A stretch of 64,000 nt of DNA from contig CANRFM010000007.1 in the NCBI GenBank assembly GCA_947629905.1, positions 1-64,000 of the forward strand, written 5' to 3'. Below are positions 44,182 to 52,635 of this stretch, piece after piece; position 1 is the first letter of the stretch, and each line of letters begins with the position of its first letter. This stretch comes from an uncultured Clostridia bacterium (lineage in GTDB: Bacteria > Bacillota > Clostridia > Oscillospirales > Ruminococcaceae). The notes beneath the pieces are model-generated. The model ran no database searches. It was not told the DNA's origin and worked only from the letters and a program-made list of their open reading frames with translations. The position numbers and the translations under genes were made by a program.

Positions 44182-45531
44182 ATGGAAAGCATTTCACTGC
44201 GGGAAATTGCAGACTATCTGCACGCAGAAGCACCGCTTGAGGCGGAGATCACAGCCGTCAGCACGGACACAAGGGCGCTCCCGGCGGGCTGCCTGTTTCT
44301 GGCGCTGCGGGGGAAAAAATTTGACGGGCATGATTTTGTACAGCAGGCAATTGCTGCCGGTGCAGTCGCCGCAGTGACGGATACACCCATTGCGGACTGC
44401 CCCTGCCTTGTAGTGGCAGATACCGGGCAGGCACTGCTGGATATTGCATCGCTGTACCGGAGCAAATTTGACATCCCTGTGATCGGTATTACCGGCAGTG
44501 TGGGCAAGACCACCACCAAAGAGCTGACCGCCTGTGTGATCGGCAAGCACTGCCCGACACTCAGGACGGAAGCCAATCTGAACAATGAGATCGGTATGCC
44601 GAAAACGCTGCTCGGTTTGACGAAAGAGCATGGTGCAGCCGTTCTGGAAATGGGCATGAACCATTTCGGGGAGATCTCCCGCATGAGCCGGAGCGCAAAG
44701 CCGACCATTGCCATTATCACGAATATCGGCTTTTCCCATGTGGAGCATCTCGGCTCACAGGAAGGCATTTTACGGGCAAAGCTCGAAATGCTGGAGGGCA
44801 TGGCAGCAGATGCACCGCTGATCACATCGGCAGATGACAGACTGCTTGCCCCCCTGAAAGAAACGCTCTCCCGTCCGGTCTACGCTTTTTCGACCGAGGG
44901 AAACCCGGCAGACGTGTGGGCGGAGGACATCAAGGAGGAGAACGGTGTCACGACCTTTACGGTATGCACCGGAGAAAAACGGCTGCTTGCCGTGCTTCCG
45001 GCAGTCGGGGCGCATAATGTGAAGAATGCCCTTGCCGCCTATCTTGCCGGGGTGCTGATCGGTATGCCCGATCAGGAGATCCTCTGCGGGTTGGCAGAAT
45101 ACCGTCCGACCGGCAACCGGCAGAATATTCTGGAAAAAAACGGACAGACTGTGATTGCAGACTGTTATAATGCAAGCCCGGATTCCATGCGTGCGGCGCT
45201 TGGCGTTCTGGAACATCTGCCCTGTGCGGGAAAGCGCATTGCAGTACTGGGCGATATGCTGGAACTGGGTGAGATGAGCGAAACGCTTCATGCGGAAGTC
45301 GGAAAAATGGCAGCAGCTGCCAATATTGATAGGCTGTTCTGCTATGGCAAGGAGGCAGAGACCATTGCTGCCCATGCCGGAACGGCGCATGAAATTTTCA
45401 CGACCTGCGATGCGCAGGCGCTCATTGAAAAGCTGCGTGAGACTGCCAAAGAGGGCGATGCTGTGCTCTTCAAGGCAAGTCACGGGATGCACCTTGAAAC
45501 CGTCATGGAAGCGGTTTACGGGAAGCTGTAA
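44182..45531 (+). CDS. murF: UDP-MurNAc-tripeptide-D-alanyl-D-alanine ligase
   Basis: This 449-residue Mur ligase adds D-Ala-D-Ala to the UDP-MurNAc-tripeptide. The features are STDTRALPAGCLFLALRGKKFDG in domain 1, the ATP loop GITGSVGKTTTKE, NNEIGMPKTLL, EMGMNHFGEI, and YNASPDSMRAAL in the C-terminal domain, all typical of MurF. AGGAGG lies eight bases before the ATG, three bases after murE. Its stop overlaps the start of the following MraY-like gene. Confidence 0.96.
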   Translation: MESISLREIADYLHAEAPLEAEITAVSTDTRALPAGCLFLALRGKKFDGHDFVQQAIAAGAVAAVTDTPIADCPCLVVADTGQALLDIASLYRSKFDIPVIGITGSVGKTTTKELTACVIGKHCPTLRTEANLNNEIGMPKTLLGLTKEHGAAVLEMGMNHFGEISRMSRSAKPTIAIITNIGFSHVEHLGSQEGILRAKLEMLEGMAADAPLITSADDRLLAPLKETLSRPVYAFSTEGNPADVWAEDIKEENGVTTFTVCTGEKRLLAVLPAVGAHNVKNALAAYLAGVLIGMPDQEILCGLAEYRPTGNRQNILEKNGQTVIADCYNASPDSMRAALGVLEHLPCAGKRIAVLGDMLELGEMSETLHAEVGKMAAAANIDRLFCYGKEAETIAAHAGTAHEIFTTCDAQALIEKLRETAKEGDAVLFKASHGMHLETVMEAVYGKL

Positions 45532-46460
45532 TGCCCATCTGGCTGCAATTGACAGCTTCACTTTCGGCAGCACTGGCGGCGGGGATCATGGGAATTGCCT
45601 ATGTGCCGTTCCTGCAAAAGCTCCGCTTCTGTGAACCGGAGGAGAACCGGGAACAGAAAGAAGCTGCCGGAGAAAAGCTCCGCCCGACCCTCTGCGGGGT
45701 GTTGGCGGTGTTCGGCTGTACGTTCGGGCTGGTGCTGTGCTATACGCTCTATTTGCAGTTCGGGGAAGCGGACCGGACGGACAGGGGCTTTCAGGAGGCG
45801 CTGTTTCAGCTGCAATGCGGGTATGCCTATGGGATACTGGCGGCGCTGTTGGGGCTTGGTGTGGATGTCATGGCGATCCACAGGCGTATCCGCTATCGGG
45901 TAAAGCCGTTCTGGCAGGCTGCTGTGATGTTTTCGGCAGCGTATGCGATGCAGCTTGCAGGGATGCAGGTGCTGCAAACGGAGGAGACCGGGCTGCGGGC
46001 TTTGCTTGCGGCAGGGATGCTGACCTTGAGCTGGGGCGTGATGCAGCCAACCGACAGGGAAGCGGACGGTGCAGGGATCACAGCAGCCGGCATCCTGACG
46101 GCGTGTTTAGCTGTGATACATCTTGCGGATGACAGAGTGCTGCCGGCGCTGCTTTCGCTGACGGCAGCGGGGGCTTGCATGGGGTGCATGGTCTGGGATC
46201 TTCCGCCTGCAAAGTGCAGACTTGGCACGGTCGGCAGCAGCTGGCTGGGGGCGCTGCTCCCTGTCCTGTGTCCGGACAGGCGGACACTGTGCCTGTGTAT
46301 GGCTGTGTATCTTGTGAATGTACTGCCGCTTCTGCGGAAAAAAGAGAGAAAGACACTGCTTGCAAGCATGGACGGCAGCAAGCCGTGGAAACGTCTTGCG
46401 GTCTTTGCCGGATTTGCAGGATTCTGCGGGGTGCTGGCTGTCTGGCTAACAGTGCAATGA
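45531..46460 (+). CDS. MraY-like membrane protein lacking catalytic residues
   Basis: This 309-residue polytopic protein occupies the place of mraY between murF and ftsW. It aligns with MraY: LRFCEPEENREQKEAAGEKLRPTLCG (30-56) matches the LRFGQ...TPTMGG region, GLGVDVMAIHRR (108-119) matches GFLDDY, DREADGAGITAAG (175-187) matches TDGLDGLAAG, and LGTVGSSWLG (231-240) matches MGDTGSLALG. The catalytic aspartates of each motif are missing or displaced, and the C-terminal HHH motif is absent. It should therefore not make lipid I. A scaffold, lipid-binding or regulatory role is possible. It starts at ATG 45531, overlapping the murF stop. Confidence 0.7.
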   Translation: MPIWLQLTASLSAALAAGIMGIAYVPFLQKLRFCEPEENREQKEAAGEKLRPTLCGVLAVFGCTFGLVLCYTLYLQFGEADRTDRGFQEALFQLQCGYAYGILAALLGLGVDVMAIHRRIRYRVKPFWQAAVMFSAAYAMQLAGMQVLQTEETGLRALLAAGMLTLSWGVMQPTDREADGAGITAAGILTACLAVIHLADDRVLPALLSLTAAGACMGCMVWDLPPAKCRLGTVGSSWLGALLPVLCPDRRTLCLCMAVYLVNVLPLLRKKERKTLLASMDGSKPWKRLAVFAGFAGFCGVLAVWLTVQ

Positions 46461-46473
46461 TAGGAGGAAACAC

Positions 46474-47691
46474 ATGGACGAAAACACGAACAGACAGGTC
46501 ACGGAGCGCAGACGGGTACGGTTCGGCTATCCGGATATCACATTCAGCATTGTCGTTCTGATCTTGCTGGGGCTTGGCATCGTGATGATGTTTTCCGCAA
46601 GCTATGCCATTGCCATCAACGAAAACAAGCCGGGCTATTTCTATGCACTCCGGCAGGCGATCTTTGCAGGGATCGGGCTGATCGTTATGCTGATCGTCAC
46701 ATTTGTGGACTATCACGTATGGGCGAAAAAGGGCTTTGCGGTGCTCATCTATATTGCATCGGTGCTGCTGCTGTGGGCGGTGCAGTTCATCGGCACAGAC
46801 CTTGATACAGGCAACAAGCGCTGGATCGATTTAGGTATCACAACATTTCAGCCGTCAGAGCTTGCCAAGTTTGCGATCGTTGTGCTGTTCGCCTATCTGA
46901 TCGACAAGAATTATGACAAGATGAAAAAATTCTCGACCGGTGCACTTCCGGCATATATCCTGCTGGGCATGGTCGCAGTGCCGCTGGTGTTTCAGCCGCA
47001 CTACTCCTGTATCATCCTGATCGTGATGATCGGGACGGTCATGATCTTTGTCGGCGGCTCGAAGTGGTGGCATATTGCGTTTTTCGTGCTGCTCGGTGTT
47101 GCAGCACTGGCAGCAATCATGATCTACATGGTGCAGAGCGGACGTGTCACGTATATCACGACACGGTTCAACTGCTGGCTGCATCCGTTTGATGAGGCAT
47201 ACCTGAATGATACATGGCAGACCCGACAGTCCCTCATTGCCATTGGTTCGGGGGGATTGTTCGGGCTGGGACTGGGGGAATCGAGACAGAAGTACCTCTA
47301 CCTGCCCGAATCGGAAAATGACTTTGTATTTGCCATTGTCTGCGAGGAACTCGGACTGGTCGGTGCGATCATGGTCATTTTGCTGTTCGTGCTGCTGATC
47401 ATGCAGGGTTTTCACATTGCGACACACAGCAAGGACAAATTCGGCATGATGCTGGCTGTCGGCTTTACGCTTCAGATCGCTTTGCAGGCATTCATGAACA
47501 TTGCCGTCGTTGCGAATCTGATGCCGAACACCGGTATCAGCCTGCCGTTCTTCTCCTACGGCGGTACGGCGCTCATCATGCAGCTTGTGGAAATGGGTAT
47601 CGTCCTGAACGTTTCCCGTTCACGGGATACCGTTGTCAAGGTCGCAAAGCCCGTTCCCCCGCCTGAACCGGTCTACCGGCAGGAGGCATAA
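46474..47691 (+). CDS. ftsW: FtsW/SpoVE-family peptidoglycan glycosyltransferase
   Basis: This 405-residue SEDS protein has about ten membrane segments. Features are MMFSASYAIA near the N-terminus, KRWIDLGITTFQPSELAKFA, a large loop with the QSLIAIGSGGLFGLGLGESRQKYLYLPESENDFVFAIVCEELG signature, and NTGISLPFFSYGG near the C-terminus. SEDS proteins polymerise glycan strands from lipid II together with a class B PBP, here probably the PASTA PBP upstream. AGGAGGAAACAC precedes the ATG. Confidence 0.94.
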   Translation: MDENTNRQVTERRRVRFGYPDITFSIVVLILLGLGIVMMFSASYAIAINENKPGYFYALRQAIFAGIGLIVMLIVTFVDYHVWAKKGFAVLIYIASVLLLWAVQFIGTDLDTGNKRWIDLGITTFQPSELAKFAIVVLFAYLIDKNYDKMKKFSTGALPAYILLGMVAVPLVFQPHYSCIILIVMIGTVMIFVGGSKWWHIAFFVLLGVAALAAIMIYMVQSGRVTYITTRFNCWLHPFDEAYLNDTWQTRQSLIAIGSGGLFGLGLGESRQKYLYLPESENDFVFAIVCEELGLVGAIMVILLFVLLIMQGFHIATHSKDKFGMMLAVGFTLQIALQAFMNIAVVANLMPNTGISLPFFSYGGTALIMQLVEMGIVLNVSRSRDTVVKVAKPVPPPEPVYRQEA

Positions 47692-47718
47692 CCCGAACAG
47701 AAGGAGGAAACCGAACGC

Positions 47719-48843
47719 ATGAAAGTGTTACTGGCTGGCGGCGGCACGGGCGGGCATATCAACCCGGCACTTGCCATCGCAGGCATTATTGCAGCGCACC
47801 TACCGGACACGGAATTTCTGTTTGCCGGAACGCCCGGCGGCATGGAGGCAAAGCTGATCCCGCAGGCGGGCTACCAGCTCGCCCCGATCAAGGTTGCCGG
47901 ATTTCAGCGGAAACTGTCCGTGAAGAACATCGGCAGGAACGTCAGGGCGGCATGGTATCTTGCCGGTTCCGGACCGAGGGCGAAGCAGATCATCCGGGAT
48001 TTTCAGCCGGATCTTGCCATTGGTACGGGAGGCTATGTGGCAGGACCTGTCATCCGTATGGCAGCGAAAATGGGTGTCCCCACCGCCATTCACGAACAGA
48101 ACGCCTACCCCGGTGTCACAAACCGCTTGCTTGCGAAAGAAGTAGACCATGTGATGCTGACCGTGAAAGAGGCGCTGGACTACTTTGAAAAGGACATAAA
48201 CTATACCGTGACCGGGCTGCCTGTCCGTGCGGCTTTGCTGAAAAAGACAAGGCAGCAGGCAAGGGCAGAACTTGGGTTTGACGACAGCTTTACGATCCTG
48301 TCCTTTGGCGGAAGCCTTGGGGCGGGGTGCATCAATGACACCATGGCGGAGGTGCTGAAGTGGCACACCTCGCAGGGGCTGCCCGTCAATCATATCCACG
48401 GCTACGGCGGCATGGGAAAGGAGACCTTTCCTCAGAAAATGGAAAGCTACGGCATTCCCCTGAAAAGCAGCCGTCTGCGCATCACGGAATACATCAACGA
48501 CATGGACACCTGCATGGCAGCAGCCGATTTGGTCGTCTGCCGTTCCGGGGCAAATGCACTTGCGGAACTGGAGGCACTCGGTAAGCCGTCCATCCTGATA
48601 CCGTCTCCCATCGTTGCCGGCAATCACCAGTATCATAATGCCATGGTGCTTGGAAAAGCCGGTGCAGCACAGGTCATCGAGCAAAAAAATGTCACCAACG
48701 AGGACATGATTCACCGCATTGACACGTTGCTGCATGACCGCCCGCTGCTGCAAAGCATGGCACAGAATGCGGCTGCCCTTGCCGTGCGGGATACAGACGA
48801 ACGCATCTGGGGCGTGATCGAGGGGCTTTTGCAAAAGAAATAA
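47719..48843 (+). CDS. murG: UDP-GlcNAc:lipid I GlcNAc transferase
   Basis: This 374-residue GT28 enzyme makes lipid II. It begins KVLLAGGGTGGHINPALAIA, the glycine-rich lipid-binding loop, has TGGYVAGPVI and HEQNAYPGVTNR, then SFGGSLGA and the UDP-GlcNAc site VVCRSGANALAELEALGKPSILIPSP. Length is normal. AGGAGG precedes the ATG. It follows ftsW by 27 bp. Confidence 0.97.
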   Translation: MKVLLAGGGTGGHINPALAIAGIIAAHLPDTEFLFAGTPGGMEAKLIPQAGYQLAPIKVAGFQRKLSVKNIGRNVRAAWYLAGSGPRAKQIIRDFQPDLAIGTGGYVAGPVIRMAAKMGVPTAIHEQNAYPGVTNRLLAKEVDHVMLTVKEALDYFEKDINYTVTGLPVRAALLKKTRQQARAELGFDDSFTILSFGGSLGAGCINDTMAEVLKWHTSQGLPVNHIHGYGGMGKETFPQKMESYGIPLKSSRLRITEYINDMDTCMAAADLVVCRSGANALAELEALGKPSILIPSPIVAGNHQYHNAMVLGKAGAAQVIEQKNVTNEDMIHRIDTLLHDRPLLQSMAQNAAALAVRDTDERIWGVIEGLLQKK

Positions 48844-48900
48844 GCCCCCTGCACCAAATTCCTCTCCTTTTCATACTATGCAGGGAAAGGAGTGGGGGAA

Positions 48901-50151
48901 ATGCAAAAATTCGTCATACAGGGCGGCAGAAGGATAGAGGGAGATATTGCCGTACAAGGGGCAAAAAACAGCGCTCTACCCATTCTGGCAGCAGCCCTGC
49001 TGTGTGAGGGCGAGAGCGTTCTCGAAAACTGTCCGAAACTTTCGGATGTGTATGCCGCCTGCCGGATCCTTGGCAGTGTCGGCTGCCGGTGCAAAATGGA
49101 AGGGCATACCGTTGTGATCGGCGGCTGTCCTGTCTATCCGCAGATACCGGAGGCACTGATGCAGGAAATGCGGTCGTCCATCATTTTCCTCGGTGCGATG
49201 CTCGGCAGGCTGGGAAGCTGCACGTTAGGCTTTCCGGGCGGATGTGAGCTGGGACCGAGACCGATCGATCTGCACCTGTCGGCGCTCCGGCGCATGGGGG
49301 TGCGCATCCGGGAAGAAAACGGCATTCTGTTCTGCGATACGCCGCACGGGCTTCACGGGGCAAGGATCCATCTGCAATTTCCGTCCGTGGGGGCGACTGA
49401 AAATATTCTCCTTGCCGCTGTGCTGGCAAAGGGGGAAACGATCCTTACCAATGCGGCAAGAGAGCCGGAAATTCTTGACCTTGCCGGTTACCTCCTGCAA
49501 TGCGGTGCAAACATCGAGGGGGCGGGCAGCAGCACGATCCGGGTGCAGGGCGTGAAACAGCTTGACGGCTGTACATACCGCATCATGCCGGACAGAATTG
49601 TCACTGCCACATGGCTTGCAGCGGCAGCCATAACCGGCGGAGAACTGCGCCTGCTGCAAACGGATGCGGCAAGTCTGGTGGGCATTCTCGATGTGCTGGA
49701 GGAGATGAATGGCAAGTGCAGCCATACGCCGGACAGTATCTGCTTTTCCGCCGTGAAACCGCTGAAAGCCGTCCGCTATCTGAAAACCATGCCCTATCCG
49801 GGTTTCCCGACCGATGCGCAGGCAATTGTCATGGCTGTCCTGTGTCAGGCAAGCGGGACTTCCGTGATAGAGGAGACGATTTTTGAAAACCGCTTCCGTC
49901 ATGTGGATGCACTTTGCCGGATGGGAGCAGATATTCAGGTTGCCGGGCGGGTTGCCGTGGTACACGGTGTCCGGCGGTTACAGGGGGCACAGGTGAGTGC
50001 GACCGACCTGCGGGGCGGGGCTGCACTGCTGATCGCAGGACTTGGGGCAGAGGGAGAGACTGTTATCACGGATATTTCCCATATAGACAGGGGCTATGAC
50101 AGCCCGGAACAGGTGCTGCGCTCGGTGGGTGCAGCGATCGAGAGAATTTGA
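48901..50151 (+). CDS. murA: UDP-N-acetylglucosamine 1-carboxyvinyltransferase
   Basis: This 416-residue enzyme transfers enolpyruvate from PEP to UDP-GlcNAc, the first committed peptidoglycan step. It begins FVIQGGRRIEGDIAVQGAKNSALPILAA. The catalytic cysteine is in PGGCELGPRPIDLH, so the fosfomycin-sensitive cysteine form is present rather than the aspartate variant. The C-terminus has DLRGGAALLIAGLGAEGETVI. The ATG at 48901 is eight bases from AAAGGA; a GTG three codons upstream is less likely. MurA is not always in dcw clusters, but here it lies between murG and ftsQ. Confidence 0.96.
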   Translation: MQKFVIQGGRRIEGDIAVQGAKNSALPILAAALLCEGESVLENCPKLSDVYAACRILGSVGCRCKMEGHTVVIGGCPVYPQIPEALMQEMRSSIIFLGAMLGRLGSCTLGFPGGCELGPRPIDLHLSALRRMGVRIREENGILFCDTPHGLHGARIHLQFPSVGATENILLAAVLAKGETILTNAAREPEILDLAGYLLQCGANIEGAGSSTIRVQGVKQLDGCTYRIMPDRIVTATWLAAAAITGGELRLLQTDAASLVGILDVLEEMNGKCSHTPDSICFSAVKPLKAVRYLKTMPYPGFPTDAQAIVMAVLCQASGTSVIEETIFENRFRHVDALCRMGADIQVAGRVAVVHGVRRLQGAQVSATDLRGGAALLIAGLGAEGETVITDISHIDRGYDSPEQVLRSVGAAIERI

Positions 50152-50169
50152 AAAGGATGGTCGATTTAC

Positions 50170-51102
50170 GTGAGAGATATAGAAAAGACGAGTATGGAGC
50201 ATGAAACGAATAGCCGCCGTACCCGCCGCCGCAAGCGTGGACGTCCTGTGTATGCTTTTTTTGTGGTGCTGCTGGCGGGTGCGGTGATCGTCACACTGTC
50301 GATGACGGTATTTTTCAACATAAAGACCATCCGTGTGACCGGCAATGCGGACAGCTACACGGCGGAGGACATTGTGAATGCGACCGGTATTCAGATCGGG
50401 GATAATATGATGCGCCTGAACACTGCCGAAGCCGAACAAAAGGCGATCAATTCGCTGATTTACGTGGAAAGTCTGGTGATCGACAGGCAGTTCCCGAATA
50501 CACTGGAGATCCAGGTGCAGAAGTGTACGCCGGCTTATAATGTTGTGTACGAGTATGGTACGCTGATCGTGAGCGAGCACGGGCGTATTTTAGAGGACAC
50601 CATGGATCCGATCAGCGGGCTTGTGACGATTCGTGGCTACGACCCGGAGGAAACGACCCCCGGCAAGAATGTTGTTGCTAAGGTGGAACGGTGCGACAAG
50701 ATTTTTTCCGAGATGCGTGATCTGATCTATCAGGGGGATCTGGGTGTGCCGATCGTGGACATTGACATGACGGATCAGAATGACATTATGGTGAATTTTG
50801 ACAACCGCATCTATTTTGACATGGGCAACTGGAGCGAAATTCCCTACAAGATCAGCTTTGCGGAGCAGGTCATTGCCGAGCAGCCGGCTGACAAGGAGGG
50901 GTATCTGGTCATGATCGGCACGAACCAGTGCTCCTTCCGCAACAAGGAGGACTACGAGGCTTCGAGGAATGCCGTGAACAATCCCAATGTGCTGGATGAT
51001 CTGCTCTCCGGAGAGACGACTGAGCCGACAGGGGAGGGGGAAACCCTGCCGGACGGGGCGGAAAATGCTGGTGAAACACCGGTGGAAGATGCGGCAGAAT
51101 AA
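50170..51102 (+). CDS. FtsQ/DivIB-like division protein
   Basis: This 310-residue bitopic protein has a basic cytoplasmic N-terminus (RRTRRRKRGRPVY), one membrane segment (about 30-52) and a POTRA domain starting FFNIKTIRVTGNADSYTAEDIVNATGI. It also has IDRQFPNTLEIQVQKCTP and a FtsQ-like beta region with NDIMVNFDNRIYFDMG. The acidic, proline-rich tail is low complexity. FtsQ/DivIB bridges FtsL and the septal synthase. The GTG at 50170 is the best start, although the ribosome-binding site is about 12 bases away. It immediately precedes ftsZ. Confidence 0.88.
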   Translation: MRDIEKTSMEHETNSRRTRRRKRGRPVYAFFVVLLAGAVIVTLSMTVFFNIKTIRVTGNADSYTAEDIVNATGIQIGDNMMRLNTAEAEQKAINSLIYVESLVIDRQFPNTLEIQVQKCTPAYNVVYEYGTLIVSEHGRILEDTMDPISGLVTIRGYDPEETTPGKNVVAKVERCDKIFSEMRDLIYQGDLGVPIVDIDMTDQNDIMVNFDNRIYFDMGNWSEIPYKISFAEQVIAEQPADKEGYLVMIGTNQCSFRNKEDYEASRNAVNNPNVLDDLLSGETTEPTGEGETLPDGAENAGETPVEDAAE

Positions 51103-51193
51103 ATGTTTCGTGTGCATTTTTGTTAAAATCACGCAAAAAAACATGGCATAACTTGTCGGTAATAGTAAAAAATTAGATTTTATCAAAAAACTA

Positions 51194-51222
51194 TTGCAAA
51201 ATCCGGCGGGATGTGGTACAAT
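51194..51222 (+). promoter_or_regulatory. sigma-A-like promoter of ftsZ
   Basis: TTGCAA (51194-51199), a 17-bp spacer and TACAAT (51217-51222) give ftsZ a promoter separate from the dcw transcript. Confidence 0.7.
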
Positions 51223-51294
51223 AATACTGTATCAAATTGTGTATAGGTATATTTGCACAAATATTGGAAATACATTTTGGTAGGAGGAAAAATG

Positions 51295-52434
51295 ATGACG
51301 GATTTCATCTATGAAGATGCATTTGAGCCGGATGTAAACATTAAGGTGATCGGTGTCGGCGGCGGCGGCGGCAACGCTTTGAACTGCATGGTAGATTCCG
51401 GTGTGAGTGACATTGAATATGTGACGATCAATACGGATGCCAAGGCACTCAAAAATTCCAAGGCACCTACCCGCATTCAGATCGGTGCAAAATTGACAAA
51501 GGGCAGAGGCGCAGGCAACAAGCCGGAAATCGGTCAGCACAGCGCTGAGGAGAACATCGAGGAGATCGAAGCTGCACTCCGGGGTGCGGACATGGTGTTC
51601 ATCACTGCCGGTATGGGCGGCGGCACAGGGACAGGCGCAGCCCCGATCGTTGCCAAGGCTGCACAGCAGATGGGCATTCTGACGGTCGCTGTCGTGACCA
51701 AGCCCTTTGCCTTTGAGCGTGAACAGAAGATGGCACAGGCAGAAGCCGGTATCAATGAGCTGAAAAAATACGTGGATTCCCTGATCGTGATCCCGAATGA
51801 ACGCCTTCTGGTCGGTCTGGAAAAGCCCCTTACCATGAAGGAGTCCTTTGCGCTTTCCGATGACATCCTCAAAACAGGTGTCAAGAGCATCGCTGACCTC
51901 ATCGTGGAGGAAGGGTACATCAACCTTGACTTTGCGGATGTGTCCACGACCATGAAGGGCGCAGGCTATGCACATATGGCGATCGGTCACGGGCAGGGCA
52001 AGGACAAGGCTGCCGAGGCTGCCAAGGCTGTTATTTCCAGCCCGCTGCTGGAAACTTCCATTGCCGGTGCGAAGCGCCTGCTGATCAACATTGCCATGTC
52101 CGAGGATACATTGGCTTCCGATGTGGATACCGCTTCCAAGATGATCACCGAAGCTGCTGCACCGGATGTTCAGTTCATCTTTGGCGCTGCGTTCAAGAGC
52201 GATATGCAGGATGAAATGTCCATTACAGTTATTGCCGCAGATTTTTCGGATTCCACGGATGTCAAGGAGGAAGCCCCTGCACCTGTTGCAGAGGAACCCG
52301 TTGAGGAACAGCCGATCCCGATCGATAATCCGCTGCTTGAGGATGGCAAAATGGACTTCGGCGCTTCTGCCAGATCCGGCGGCACAAGTGATTTCGATAT
52401 GAGCGAGATTTTTGATATTCTGGGCGGTAAATAA
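51295..52434 (+). CDS. ftsZ: cell division GTPase FtsZ
   Basis: This 379-residue tubulin-like GTPase forms the Z ring. The nucleotide-binding motifs are GVGGGGGNALNCMVD near the N-terminus and GMGGGTGTGAAPIVAKAA. The core ends in ITVIAADF, where most FtsZ proteins have VIATGF. The linker is short and acidic, and the C-terminus DFDMSEIFDILGGK does not match the usual D(I/V)PxFLR-type tail that binds FtsA and SepF. Two adjacent ATGs (51292 and 51295) follow TAGGAGG; I take the second, seven bases from the ribosome-binding site. It has its own promoter and terminator. Confidence 0.97.
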   Translation: MTDFIYEDAFEPDVNIKVIGVGGGGGNALNCMVDSGVSDIEYVTINTDAKALKNSKAPTRIQIGAKLTKGRGAGNKPEIGQHSAEENIEEIEAALRGADMVFITAGMGGGTGTGAAPIVAKAAQQMGILTVAVVTKPFAFEREQKMAQAEAGINELKKYVDSLIVIPNERLLVGLEKPLTMKESFALSDDILKTGVKSIADLIVEEGYINLDFADVSTTMKGAGYAHMAIGHGQGKDKAAEAAKAVISSPLLETSIAGAKRLLINIAMSEDTLASDVDTASKMITEAAAPDVQFIFGAAFKSDMQDEMSITVIAADFSDSTDVKEEAPAPVAEEPVEEQPIPIDNPLLEDGKMDFGASARSGGTSDFDMSEIFDILGGK

Positions 52435-52454
52435 GAGCTGTACCATAAGAGCTG

Positions 52455-52482
52455 CCGGCTGACTATGTGTCAGCCGGTTTTT
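52455..52482 (+). terminator. rho-independent terminator of ftsZ
   Basis: CCGGCTGAC (52455-52463) pairs with GTCAGCCGG (52469-52477), followed by TTTTTG. Confidence 0.88.
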
Positions 52483-52532
52483 GTTTGTAGAAGATGCACA
52501 AATTTCAAGGGCGTATTTTTACGAAAATTCTC

Positions 52533-52561
52533 TTGAAACATTGAAAAAAATATGGTATAAT
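52533..52561 (+). promoter_or_regulatory. sigma-A-like promoter of the DivIVA-like gene
   Basis: TTGAAA (52533-52538), a 17-bp spacer and TATAAT (52556-52561) lie about 75 bp before the start. Confidence 0.7.
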
Positions 52562-52635
52562 AACTATAATAATGAATACAGGCGGGCATACTAATTAGGG
52601 AGGTTGCCCGTTCCTGCGAAAAGGAGAGGTTCATA

